Below are positions 47,816 through 63,329 of a DNA stretch of 64,000 bases, piece by piece. Below the pieces are notes generated by a model. That model had not been told where the DNA came from and made no database searches. It was given only the letters and a program-made list of their open reading frames with translations. Numbering within the stretch: position 1 is the first letter of the stretch; each line of letters begins with the position of its first letter. The stretch is from Diospyros lotus (lineage: Eukaryota; Streptophyta; Magnoliopsida; Ericales; Ebenaceae): contig NC_068346.1 of NCBI RefSeq assembly GCF_014633365.1, forward strand, positions 18,001,030-18,065,029. The letters run 5' to 3'. The translations under genes were made by a program, and so were the position numbers.

Positions 47816-47970
47816 GCCTGTTTGGATTAATTTATTCAATGGGGTGTGGGTAGGATAGTATTATCTGATGTTTATGGGATAATAATTTAATCTTAGGATT
47901 AGCTAATCCATGTATTCTTTTTTTATTTTTTTGAACCAAACACGGTTGCATTTCCTTAAACCAAATAGGC
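47816..47970. mobile_element. MITE-like element with GCCTRTTTGG inverted ends
   Basis: Left end gcctgtttggattaa; reversed right end gcctatttggtttaa; 155 bp. The inner phrase 'tgaaccaaacacgg' also resembles the end. Ends of the form GGCCTGTTTGG are common in small plant transposons. No clear target duplication. Confidence 0.5.
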
Positions 47971-48261
47971 TATAAGGGTGGTCTTTGGTATTCCATTCAC
48001 TTTTGAGGAAAACTTATTCAAAGAAAGTGTGTAAAGTATAATATTTCAATATTTATTGCATGCAAATCAAGTCATGCCAGTTAAAATATTGTACAAGTTT
48101 TTGTAACATTTGATTTGTGATTTGGCTTTTGGTTAGAGCTTAAAAAATGAGTTTGGATTTTTGGCAACACCATGAAATTTGAATTTAGGACTTTGATGAT
48201 GAGCTTGCAAAAATAAGGTAAGCTTATGAGAACTTTGTTAGTATGATAGGCGAGTTACTTT

Positions 48262-48720
48262 TGGACTACACTGATCTATTGGGTCGCGCCCAAACAATCA
48301 ACTCACAACTTGGTACCCAACTTGGTCCCCAAGTTACATCTAGGCCCAAAAACTCGGATAATGTTTTCATTTAAGCCGAGATTTTTGCGCCTGTAACATA
48401 TTCCATCAACCCCGAACAACTCGTGCACCGATGCTTATTAGCTTATAATCCTCATCAAATCCAAGATCCTGGAGGATGATCCATATCACTACCGTACATC
48501 TAGACCCTCCATCCTCCCACAACGACTAGTGACACGCAAGATACCTTCATCTCTATATAAACCGGCTTAATCACAGGACAAGATATGTTCTTTCCAAACC
48601 TTACCCACACTTTAACATTTTAAATCCCTACTGACTTGAGCATCAGAATGCTTGCAGGTGTCGGCCACCTCCCATCACGCAAATCGCTGGATCAAACACT
48701 CTGCCATCATTGCAACCAAT
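48262..48720 (+). mobile_element. LTR remnant of a second Tat-like derivative, left piece
   Basis: Contains 'ctctatataaaccggctt' (48551), then 'tactgacttgagcatcagaa', a phrase also in the 3' LTR of the element at 36549 ('tactgacttgagcatcagag'). The right piece at 56060-56390 matches its middle (ccatcctcc, acctatataaaccagtt). So it is an LTR from a related but distinct family. Confidence 0.55.
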
Positions 48721-49004
48721 CCGATCAACCCCGTGGGGTTGGAATGAAAAACTTTGAAGATTAAATATAAAACAAAATGATTTATTGCTCGACGCAGGCA
48801 ATAATTATGTTGCATGCGTGTGCCCAGCAAAGGGGGAGTAGGACCCAATTAACCCCCTGCCGTGGGCAATAGATCATTCCTCTAGATATAGATATCTTAC
48901 ATGTGGAACTATTATAAATTTTTATGTTAATTACACTCATCATCGTATGTACAATACCTATTACAATTTTTTTTTTTTAATCAAGAATGGACCATACTTA
49001 CTCA

Positions 49005-49190
49005 ATTAGGCTCGACCCTAACAATAAGACCATGGCTCGGTACCGAGCTTGATCCCTAGACCTAATCTTGGCCCAACTCCAGCTCAGCAACACCCTCATC
49101 TCATCAACGCCCTCTGAAATCCTTGAGTCTGTAATAGACCTTGTTAACTCCAAATATCTTGATTGTCGATCCCCCTCAGCACCCATAATT
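49005..49190 (+). mobile_element. Partial LTR copy of the second Tat-like derivative
   Basis: Matches 56085-56240 closely in order: 'ggctcg', 'aacaccctcatctcatcaac', 'aatatcttgattgt' and 'atccccct'. It stops before the TATA-containing part, so it is truncated. Confidence 0.55.
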
Positions 49191-50480
49191 AAGGCGGGGG
49201 CCTTCTTAGTAACCTTGCTGGCTGACCCCAGTGCTAGCAACTTTAGTCTTCTTTTTCTCTAGATGTCTCCTCACCTCCTCAGGAGTTATCTTTAGATCCA
49301 TCAAGCCTGAAACAAGAAGCAGATAGTATGAGTAACAACAAATAGCAATCGGAAAGAAGATAGATAAGGCAGAAATAGACCCATATATTTGGCCAAACTT
49401 TCTGGGTTACCCCTGAACTTGATTAGAGATGAGGATTCCAACATCGAACAAGCCTCAAGTAAGTCCACCATGACCTGGTCCTCCGGGCTTAAACTCTGGT
49501 ATTCCAACCCCATAACGGAACTCAGCTCGCTCATCCAATGCAAATGGTACTTTTTCAAGCCATCCTTGTCCAGGAAGAAGGCAAGCTTGTCCTCCTAAGA
49601 GTCCACCTTAAAGAAGTTTTCCTTAAAGCCCTTATAGGAGCTGTCAAAGGCCTTCAGTAACAGTCTTCTTGGAAAGCCACTTAGAGAAACCCAACTACCT
49701 TTACCGACTCCTTTCGATTGGAAGAAGCTAAAAAACACCCCGACACTCGCCTCCCGGCCCAGGAAATTGGACAATACTTCAAAAGCCTGGATGAAAGCCT
49801 AGTTATTTAGGTGCAGTTGGATTGAGGTGACATTCAACATCACTAGCATTGAACTTTGTGTTAGTGTTAGTACCTTAATGCTAGATTTATATGGCATATG
49901 GCATTTACATTTATGGGATTAATGATGTAATCCTTTCAACATGTAATAAAATATGTTTTCATATTTAAGGTTATATCTTTATTCACAGCTCTTCAATCAT
50001 TAATATGAATGAGTCCTTAGATTTCCTATTGAAGGTCTTATTCTTAAGTGTTAAGAATATGTGACAATTGACCTTTGTAATAAGGATGCCTTAATGGTTA
50101 TTCCGAGTTCTTAAACTTCTTAGATGAGGACTATGATTAGTCGAGTACGGACTGACACATGGGATACTACCTTTGATTAGTATGAGATGCTAATGATAAA
50201 GGATGGCGAGTCGCATGCCATAATTCATGAGATGGATATAGTATATGTAGCATCCCAGATTTTTCATATTCAAGAAAATATAATCATAGGAGGTTAGGGG
50301 CAAAATCATAATTTCAAAATATGGGTAAAAGTGTAAGTCTAAAAGTCTTGGAATAGCCTAGGGACCTAAATGTCATGGATTTCAAACTCTTATTAAATAT
50401 AGCTTTGGATTTCAAAAAAAAAAAAAAAACTATTTAAATGTGGCTTTGGATTTCAAATTCAATTTAAATTCAACTTTGGG

Positions 50481-50730
50481 ACACATGGCACCATTTGGAT
50501 GGGAACACATGGAAGTAATGATTATATGAGACACATGACACCATTTGGATGGAAACACATGAAAGTAATGATTATATAGGACACATGGCACCATTTAGAT
50601 AGAAATACATGGAAGTAATGATGATATAGGACACATGGCACCATTTGGATGGAAACACATGAAAGTAATGATTATATAGGACACATGACACCATTTGGAT
50701 GGAAACACATGGAAGCAATGATGAATCCCA
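50481..50730 (+). repeat. 50-bp tandem repeat, exactly five units, upstream of the LTR TATA box
   Basis: Units start at 50481, 50531, 50581, 50631 and 50681, each beginning acacatg(g/a)caccattt and containing a second acacatg or atacatg. The exact 50-bp period and few differences suggest recent expansion. The array ends about 45 bp before the TATA box, so it is placed like an enhancer. Two CACATG cores per unit in most copies. Confidence 0.92.
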
Positions 50731-52184
50731 AATAATTACGATGACACATGGTGGATTATGATTTGCCAGGATATTCTATAAATAAAGCTCTTGGGAAAGG
50801 ATTTGAGGCATTCGAATAGGGAAACTCTGGAGAAATTTTGGGCCATTTTGGAGGTAAGAGAGTGAGGATTTTTTTTTTTAGAAAGAGGGAGAAATTATGC
50901 AAAAAGAAGGAGCGGAATCAGAGAAGAAGCGAGGGAGAACGGGCTTTGTTAGGAAAAAATCGAAGCTTTGTCAGAGTTTGGACAAAACTAGCCAAAAAAA
51001 AGTAAGGTAAATTCTGATCTAACTCAATATTCCTGTAGAGGGATGAAATAGGAGTGTGTAGGAAAAAACGGAGGTCGAATCGGAGTTAAAGTGAAGAAGA
51101 TATGGCCGAAACACGAAAACTGCGCAAGGCTAGCCAAAAAATAAGGGTGGTGCGTGGCCAGTCTTCCTGGGGCGCGTGAGGGCGCGTCTCGACTCCTTTT
51201 TCCATGAAATTTCACACACAACCACAGTAAATCATTTGGATTAATAATATGTAAATAGATTTGATGTTTGGGTTGCAGGAACTAGTATTTTCTGTAGAAA
51301 AATTGTCAGATTCGCCATTAAACAGGCAAGCTCCTACTCCTTTGATTCCTTTATGAAAATTCCCACTCGTCTATTTCTTTTTTTGTAAACTCTTAACCTT
51401 GTCTAAAGTCATTCTTTCTCTCGACTACATGTATGTTTCCATTGCGAGTCTTCTTCATATTATTCTCTTCGGTATGAATAGTTTAGCTTGGTTTATTTAT
51501 TTAGCCTGTAACATAAGTTCTGGTTGAGTCATGTCCATACTCTAAACGAGGGTTTTGATTCATCCTCAAATTCTTCAAGAATGACGCTTTATTGTTAGGT
51601 TCAGAGTATGCGAGGAATTATATCTCCTTGCAAAATGGATGGTTATGTTAAGTGTCTCAAAGGGAAAAATGCATGAAGAGTCATGGGAAAGCTTATGAAA
51701 TGCTAAGTCTAAAAGAAAATGTAAGTAAATGTTGGCCATAGGTATCAAAGGGTATGGGGTACAAAGTCACTGACTGTTGACCGTGGGTTATGGCAGCCGA
51801 TGGTTGGATGTATGAGCACCAGTCATCAGCTGTAACGAGCCAGAAGAGCTAGTACTACCAGATTCTCACATTGACTTGTGCATGTCATGGTATTGTGTGA
51901 TGCATGGGATTGGGATTACATTCATTGGGAGAAACATGCTTTGTGTGTGATGGGGTGTGTGAATATTGGCATAACCCGATTGGCCTAAGAGCTAGTTTAG
52001 GTACTCTAGATGAGCATATGCATTTAGAGCATTTTGCATGTGTGTATTCTTATGTGGGTGTAGCATGGCCTGATGCTTGGTTTATAGGGGCCTTGACATC
52101 ACGTTTTTGCTGCAAATGCCAGTGCATTTCTATTATGTGGCATTGCATGGTGAGCAAGGGTGACTATGATAAGTGAGGGGGTTA

Positions 52185-52325
52185 TGAAAGACTGGGGGTT
52201 CGAGTCTCATAACAATGTATGAAATACTGGGGGTTTGAGTACCACATCAACTAATGAAAGACTGGGGGTTTAAGTCCCACAGCACTTACGATACGGGAGA
52301 CTGGGGGTTCAAGTCCCCATAACAA
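52185..52325 (+). repeat. Tandem array of B-box-like motifs
   Basis: Four units at roughly 31-42-bp spacing: gactgggggttcgagtctca, tactgggggtttgagtacca, gactgggggtttaagtccca and gactgggggttcaagtcccc. The core ggttcgagtc matches the RNA polymerase III internal B box (GGTTCRANNCC). No tRNA cloverleaf is present. The related LTR 305-2234 has a comparable short tandem region on its minus strand near 985-1045. Confidence 0.72.
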
Positions 52326-53688
52326 CTTATGATCTTGATATGGTTGGGTTCACAATTCTGATATGACATGATGGCCAGTCCGTGGCAGCGATAGGTTTGT
52401 ATGTGGGACTTGGGAGCCAATGTGTACATTTTATGTGGGCCCCAAGGACAGGATATGTGCGGATTACTTTATGTTTATGCAATTAGAGCTAACGCACATA
52501 TTATACATGGCATGATATGTTACTGCATTGGCATGAAACACATGGGGTGTGGGAAAAGTTCTATTCTTAACCTATTGTCTTCATACTATTATGCTTGCGA
52601 GCCTTGCAGCTCACGTTTATGTGTGTCATTCCAAGTAAAAGCAAGGTACCAGGTAAGGGTAAGGTAGGCAGTGCTCAGGGCGGGGTTAAACATGTACAGA
52701 CTAGTCCCAACCAAAAGGTCCTGGTAGTGTCTTCTTATCGTGGATGTTGTAATGGGATATCGTGTTAGCTTCAATATTACCTAATGTAATTGATCTCAAT
52801 ATATGCTTTGAATGTATTAAGTGGATTGATAAGGCAATAGAAGAGTTTTGTTATCAGAAAAAAATATGTTAGATGTTGTATTTTCACAAAGACTCCGGTA
52901 GGTGCCAACTATTCTGACGCTTCCCCTTGTATGTCTTAGCCGGGGTTTCTAAGGAAGAGGTTGCCATGAGTTTTTGGTAGTCGTGCTGGTGTCACATCCC
53001 CGAAAAAGGATATTATAAATATTAATTATAGAAATGAGGGCGTTACAGTATACATATGGGTAGGTGTTAGTGGAACGCTTACTGAATATGACACACGTGA
53101 TAGATCACATGGCTTAAAGGATTTATGATCTATCACAGACTTTGATCGTGTTACTGGTCCTTAGATCAGAAGCAACACAGTTGTCATATATGACAGTGTC
53201 AGGAATTTGCCATTGTTAAATACCATTTGATTACCAGGTGGGAGATGCATTGTGTGGTTCTTATGCAGTGGCATATGGAGATTAGTGATTGCTAATGGGA
53301 TCTGTCGATCTTCGGCGTGAGGTGAACATCCTATCTGATCAGTGGTGGTTGTGATTGTATAAATCCCCGGCCATGGTACACATGATTGAAAAAGTGTTTC
53401 TAACATTGAAAGATGTTTTGATGTGTCATCTCAATCACGCCACACTAGATCTAGGCATAGTTATTAAGTTAGTGAGTTTGATCAATCCATGACTCTCACT
53501 CGATCTGGATATTAATCAATGGAAGGATCATAGTACAAGGGAATCGGAAGCCCAAATAGGTTCTCAAGAAGTATGACTTCATTACTAGTAGGATTGCCCT
53601 AACATAATGCTAGTTATCACTCAGGGTCTTTCGAGTTACATCGAGAAAATGGAGAGATCTCCATTGTAGACCAAAGTGTTTGGTTGGC

Positions 53689-53796
53689 GTCAAAGAGCTT
53701 GACTTGTCTCGATTGCTACTTAGTGGTGAACCTAGAAAGTCTGTCAAAGAGCTTGACTTGTCTCGATTACTACTTAGTGGTGAACCTAGAAAGTCA
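53689..53796 (+). repeat. 54-bp tandem duplication in the copia-type LTR
   Basis: Two adjacent copies start gtcaaagagcttgacttg at 53689 and 53743, with one substitution (gattgctac/gattactac). The sister LTR has a single copy near 9270-9325. Confidence 0.9.
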
Positions 53797-53989
53797 CACG
53801 CATATCCAAGTGTAGTGGTTAATTAAGTGATAAAAGTTATAATCTTCATTAAGAGTTAATGATTTTTATTGGGATATTAATAATGAGAATGGTTTTCATT
53901 GGATAATTAATTCTTATATAATATTTTATGTATAATAGTTATACATATATTATATTATATTGAGAGAATTAATTTAAATTCAATATATG

Positions 53990-54310
53990 AAAATTAAAAG
54001 AAAATTTCCATTATCTATATAATATATATGATATATTGTATAGAAAAGACAAGAGCACTTCAATAATTATATGAAAAAGAAAATAGCATTTTTATTATAT
54101 ATATAATATATATGATATATTATTAAAAAGAAATATGCACTTCCATTATATATAATATATATTATATTTTATTAAAAATGGAAAGAACACTTCAAATTAT
54201 ATATAATATATTATTGAAATGGAATGAGCACTTCATATAATATATATGATATATTATTGAAAAGAAAAATACACTTTCATTATATATAATATATGTGATA
54301 TATTATATTG
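53990..54310 (+). repeat. AT-rich degenerate tandem repeat (about 60 bp units)
   Basis: About five units containing 'agcacttc' or relatives (gcacttcc, acacttca, acactttc) each followed by 'attatatataatatat' and 'gatatattatt'. It lies just upstream of the LTR TATA box at 54336 and is missing in the sister LTR 5891-10415. Confidence 0.75.
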
Positions 54311-56059
54311 AAAATAATATGGCCATCTCTTCCTATATAAATAGGTGATCATAGAGAGAAATGGGTGTGTGAGAAAATATTTAGTCATAAGCTCTTATCC
54401 TTCTCATTTTAGTTGGAATTCTCTTAACCATTATTCCCATTTTTCTCTTGATTCCATTGCTGCTAGTGTAGCAAATCAAAACTAATAGAGAGTCTATTAG
54501 TTTTTGGAATCTATTTAGCTTTCATCTCTTACATTTAGCTTGGCTAACACATAATCTAAGTTGTAGGATTCATTCCCTACTTGGAGTGTTGACTAACTAG
54601 GCCCCTCGTGCTTTCGAGGGACAATTCAGTCTAATCAGTTATCTATTCGGAAGTTGTTGGTGTGCAACTGTTGCTATCTTGGAGAAGATTCTAGCCTCTA
54701 CACTAGACTATAAACTATCGTAAGTTATATGTGCTAAATCCTCTATGACATGGTTTGTTTTTCTTTTTGCATATGGTCATGGGAAACTAAGTCTTGCAAG
54801 GTGGTCTTGAACTTATTTCCCACTGCGTTCTTATTTATGTTTTTAAAAAAGTTTTAAAAACAATAAAAACCCTTGCATCGATACACCAATAGTTGACGTT
54901 TCCCTTCACTTTGGAAGAAGGTGAGAGGGAATCACAACTCAAGACTCATAAAGAACGTCTCGTACATATAGATGAACCCTACATCCACTTCTGAGTCTAA
55001 GACCATATAGACTCATTCTCCCTCCTCACGCGGTCGACACACAAATAGACTCTCATTTTCGGTAGCTGATAGGGATGCTCGTGCTCTCAACATGACGATC
55101 TCCCTAGGGGAATCGTATATTGAGGCAAACTTGATTACCTTTCGTTTACTCAATCGTACGCAGTACCCAAGCCAGAAGGTGGACTTGAAAGCAATCTAGC
55201 CATGGATGCAGTACCTACATGGTCCTCGGAAGAACCAGGGAAAATTGAACTATAAAAAGTCAGCACCCCATGCTTATTCCGAACTATGATCTAAATACCC
55301 CAATCTATACCATGAATCACCATTCTAAGCCTAGCTAGCAAGGTCCGATAACTAGCCCCTAGCCTAAGTGCCAAATTCTCCATTGAGAGCTCCCCTATGA
55401 TAATCACGGAATCATTTTCATCCCTAGATTCGTTTCTCAATCTTGCCATAACACCTAGGCACCAACAAACAATAACAAAAAAAAAAAAAAAATAATGAAG
55501 CAGAGAAAGATCAAAGGAATCGAATTCAAGGAGTTAGCTATGAGGCAAACAAAGTTTGAAGGAACTAGGGGAAAGAAGAACTTTGCCCAAGATGAGCGAT
55601 TGGAAAACAGAGGCAAGGAAGAAGCGGAAGCCCTCATAGAATTGGAGTTTGAAATTAGAAGCGAATATGAAAAGTAAAGTAAAGAGATGGATAGGGATCA
55701 AGGAGATCTTTTATATTGGTATCGCCCAATAGTCGTGACCTAGGTCCATCCCCAAAAGCAAATCAGCACCGCACGACACATCTAATAGATAGGGATCAAG
55801 TGTCGTCGATCATCTGCAAGGACCACACCACCTGCCACGCATTGAAGGCGACATGATGCCTCTCTACTTGCAACACGTCGTTTGATATCCTAGGCTTGGC
55901 ATTTTGAATTTCGGGACCATACATGCTGTTCGGGCATTGGAAATGACAACTAGAACCCTTAAGCTCAACCCGAGCTCAAAACACGCCAAACACATGAACA
56001 CCACCTCGGTCGCGCATCCCAAGCACGAATTTTCACCCTTGCGCACCTCCGACTTAGGG

Positions 56060-56390
56060 GGCTATGGACCATACCAACTCTATTGGGCTCGGCCCCAGCA
56101 ATGGCTCGATTCCTAAACTTGATCTCGGCCCAACACTAGCCAACACCCTCATCTCATCAACACCCTTCGAGATCATTGTGTTTGTAACATGCCTCATCAA
56201 TTCCGAATATCTTGATTGTTAATCCCCCTTAGCATCTGAAATCTCGACTCTCTATCCTCCTATAACGGTTGGCAATAGTCAAGGGGCTTTCTTCTTCTTA
56301 CCTATATAAACCAGTTTGGCAACCAATCAAGGAATGTTCTTTTTTAACCTGACATAAATTTTATTATTTTAAGGTCGGTCTTACTTAAAC
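56060..56390 (+). mobile_element. LTR remnant of the second Tat-like derivative, right piece
   Basis: Contains 'ctcatctcatcaacaccctt', 'ccgaatatcttgattgtt' and 'acctatataaaccagtt', matching the pieces at 48262-48720 and 49005-49190. The end is not defined. Confidence 0.55.
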
Positions 56391-57454
56391 AGTGTTTGTA
56401 AGTACCACTCTTGTCGTAACTCTTCATCCAATCATTCTTATAGACATTAAAAGATAATATATATATATATATATATATTACACACTCCAAAGTGTTGAAA
56501 AAAGCGCCAAAGTTTTTTAAAGGTTCAATTATCCCCAACCACCTTATGAGTCTCAGTACCACCATATATTTTTGGTTTGGCTGGCAGTGAATGCCGATTT
56601 TTCAGTTCCAGATTTCCAAACGAAGACCGCATCATTGACTTGACTCGCTCGTTGACAATGACATGCCCTTAGAAAGTGGGAACGCTGCCGAAATGACAAA
56701 ATTCTAAATCTAACATTCTATTTTTAGAAACATTTTCCAAAACATTTTAAAATAATCAAAATAAATAATTTGAAATAAATTTATAAAGCCTTCATACTCT
56801 TTGTTTTTAATTAAGATATATATTAATACATAGCAGATGGCTTGCCACTGATATTTGATTTTTAATTTTTTCTTCTTTCTCACCAAAGGAATTTTGCTGC
56901 AGCCATCCACTAGATTTAAGTAACTTAGATGTCTTTGATTGGTCTAAATAAATATTAAACATTAAATACACCACAGCATAATATTAAAAGAGAATAAAAT
57001 AAAAATAAAATTATAAAAATCACTTGTTAAGTTTTTTATTTTAAAATTAAAAATGAAATAAGATTTCACCGTGTCATTGAATTTTAAAATTCATTCAATC
57101 AATATATAATTTTAAAAAAATATTTACAATATGATAAGTCTTTTGTTATTAATAATGTTAAATAAATTAACTGTATATTCTTAAATTTTGAGTTTTTAAT
57201 ATAGGCATTTTTAAAATTTTTATTTTTTATCAAATCAATAATAATTTCACAACAAAGAAAAATTCAAAAAATGTCTAACCTAAATTCAACAAAGTTTAAG
57301 AAGTGTATAGGGAAATACTCAAAATTTTAGGAGGGTACAATCTATTTATTTAAATAGATGGGGCACCATTGTAATAAAGTGGAATTACGTGGGCAAATTA
57401 CAAGAAGTGATCTCTTAAAATCACTCTCCATTTAGCAAGGGGCACTGCACGGAA
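56391..57454. other. Upstream region of the calreticulin gene
   Basis: AT-rich intergenic DNA with an (AT)n run at about 56458-56478. No other gene is seen. The promoter and 5' UTR of the downstream gene lie at the right end; the last bases before the ATG read 'ctgcacggaa'. A clear TATA box or ER-stress element was not found. Confidence 0.4.
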
Positions 57455-61512
<4,058 letters not shown>

Positions 61513-61805
61513 TGTTGAGGAGAAAAGATGGGAGCCGAGAGCTAAGAAGATAAGGGTGCTATCTATAGTGTTATCTAATTTCAATTTATTTGTTTTGTTT
61601 ATATGTTTTGTGTTTTATTTATCTGTTGTAAATTAGTTGATGTAATCTAGTAGAATGTGATCTAATCCTAATTTTTAGGAATGTAATCTACTCTTAAAAG
61701 TTAGGAGAATTATTAGGAGTTTGTATAGTTTTAGGAGTTTGTATCTATAAATACATAGTGTACACGGTATTAGAGACATGAAGAATTATTCTGATTTCTT
61801 CTACA
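61513..61805 (+). repeat. 5' LTR of the copia element
   Basis: 293 bp bounded by TGTT...ACA, with a TATA box (tataaata, 61746-61753) near its 3' side. The short length is usual for Ale-, Ivana- or Bianca-like copia lineages; the exact lineage is not decided. Confidence 0.83.
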
Positions 61806-61817
61806 TGGTATCAGAGC
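61806..61817 (+). other. Primer-binding site (initiator Met tRNA type)
   Basis: The sequence tggtatcagagc starts right after the LTR. It matches the 3' end complement of plant initiator-methionine tRNA used by most copia elements. Confidence 0.92.
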
Positions 61818-61936
61818 CACTTGATTCCAGCTTGATCTACCAGTAACCCTAGTGCCTTTAGTGCACAACCTCTTCTCCTATTCGTCAGAACCTTCATTGT
61901 TTTGTGGGTTTTTTTCTTTCTTTCTTTTTGGAGATC

Positions 61937-62830
61937 ATGTCAGAGACTTTAGATGTCAACACACCTCCTTCCACCATAACTGGAGATATAGTTCCAGTTG
62001 ATTAATCCCCTATAGCTGGTGAATTGCCAAGTGTTCACTAGTCCTATCGGTTAAACGGTAGGAATTCTCTACAATGGGCTCAACTGGAAAAGACTCTCCT
62101 TAAAGGACGCGGGAAAGGGAATCACTTAACCGGAATTCCACCAAAGGAAGCAGATCCAACCTTCACGGCCTGAGATGTGGAAGACTCACAGATTATGTCC
62201 TGGCTCTAGAGTGCAATGCAACCAGAGATCAGTAGGAATTTTATGTTCCTAAGTACAACCAAGGAAGTATGGGAGACTATCCAACAAACCTTCTCAAAAG
62301 TCAAGGATGCTTCGGTGATCTTTGAGCTTAAAACAAAGATAAACTCTACCAAGCAAGGGTAGTTGACAGTGACAGAGTACTACAACCAGATGAAAGGATT
62401 ATGGTTGGAGCTTGATCACTATCAAGCTATCAAAATGGTGTGCCAAGAGGATGTTGCTACTCTTAATTAGATTGTTGAAAGAGATCGAATAGTCGAATTT
62501 TTAGTTGGCCTAATCTAGAATTTGATCAAGTGAGAATTCAAGTCCTGGGTAAGGATAAACGCCCTAACTTAAATGAAGTGTTTTCCATCATCAGGAGTGA
62601 GGAAAATCGAAGATACGCCATGCTTATAGAACACAACAACGAAGGTTAGCACTAATGATTAGCAAACAAGGAGGAGGAGGAATCAAGCCTAGAAAACCTA
62701 GAGTTCAAATCCCTAGGAAATCTGGATTTCAGAATCATGGATCTAACCGTGAAGGGTAATGGTGCACCTTTTGCAAAAGGCCACAACACACTAGGGAAAC
62801 ATACTTCAAGTTGCATGGGAAATAGGTGGT
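61937..62830 (+). pseudogene. Copia gag with altered zinc knuckle
   Basis: A gag start MSETLDVN (ATG 61937) is followed by a Gag/UBN2-type region containing 'VTEYYNQMKGLW' (near 62370-62410). Stops occur near 62003, 62172, 62209, 62361 and elsewhere, usually at expected Gln or Trp. The CCHC knuckle at 62763-62804 reads C-T-F-C ... H-T-R-E-T-Y, with Tyr in place of the last Cys (TGC to TAC), so zinc binding would fail. Confidence 0.8.
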
Positions 62831-63025
62831 CTTGAGCCGGATTGAAGTCTTAAAAAATATGAAGCACCAAAGCTACCTATCCAATAAAGATTCCGAAGAA
62901 GAAACTGATAAAGTGGATTCAACAGAGGTTGAATTCTTCGGACATTCCAAGATGGAGCATCCTGCTCCTTGGTACAACAAGGTAAAACTCTAACCCATGA
63001 GACATTTACAGCTTCTAAAACCGAT

Positions 63026-63110
63026 AAGAATAGCCTATGGATCCTTGATTCTGGAGCCACGGATCGTATGACCCTTGATTTCCATGCCTTTAACCTATGA
63101 CATCATTGAA
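63026..63110 (+). pseudogene. Copia aspartic protease active-site region
   Basis: The catalytic motif D-S-G-A-T (63047-63061) follows W-I-L, as in copia proteases. The frame then breaks within about 45 bases. A different-frame open stretch at 63075-63314 retains the following protease region. Confidence 0.78.
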
Positions 63111-63329
63111 CCAACTAAACAAATCATCATTGCAAACGGAGCCTCAATACCGATTTCTAGAAAGGGCAGAGTAGCTCTAACCCCTTGGCTGCCACTTAAT
63201 CAGGTCCTGCATGTCCCAAGATTAACTACAAACTTGATTTCTATTCATAAGCTAACCAGGGACTTGAATTACCTCACATGTGTAAGTTTCAGGCCAAGGA
63301 CACCGGGTAGATGATTGGTGTAGCTAAGG

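Larger units (their letters stand above)
50246..53047 (+). mobile_element. Solo LTR, TGTAA-type family, nested in a copia-type LTR
   Basis: A 2802-bp element from TGTAGCATCCC to GGGCGTTACA with perfect 5-bp duplication gtata (50241-50245, 53048-53052). TATA box tataaata at 50777-50784. It holds a 5 x 50-bp tandem repeat upstream of the TATA box and a B-box-like tandem array downstream. It is the closest relative in this window of 305-2234. Confidence 0.85.
49859..54908 (+). mobile_element. Copia-type solo LTR (about 2.24 kb), interrupted by another solo LTR
   Basis: From TGTTAGTGTTAG to tttcccttca with perfect 5-bp duplication ctttg (49854-49858, 54909-54913). Same family as 5891-10415; shared phrases include 'atgactctcactcg' and 'cctagaaagtcacacgcata'. 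A TATA box (tataaata) lies at 54336-54343. Removal of the nested element 50246-53047 leaves about 2243 bp. Compared with its sister it gained a 54-bp duplication and an AT-rich repeat field. Confidence 0.83.
49190..55450 (-). pseudogene. Antisense accessory ORF of the second Tat-like derivative, split by nested LTRs
   Basis: Minus-strand coding-like sequence flanks the solo LTR 49859-54908. Right of it (55450-54914) an N-terminal piece has D-S-V-I-I-I-G-E and M-E-N-L-A-L-R-L-G. Left of it (49558-49301) a piece has LHWMSELSSVMGLEYQSLSP, then a tail of Lys/Arg/Ser-rich sequence to about 49200. This is the usual position and strand of Tat antisense ORFs; no conserved catalytic motif is seen. The purine-rich block at 55495-55677 (+) has no recognised product. 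Confidence 0.45.

Noticed and set aside
50481..50730. Regularly repeated array resembling a CRISPR
   Set aside because: It is a head-to-tail 50-bp repeat without variable spacers, in plant DNA inside an LTR.
52185..52325. Possible tRNA genes, because of repeated ggttcgagtc
   Set aside because: Only the T-arm-like part repeats; there is no acceptor stem, D arm or anticodon arm, so no tRNA gene is called.
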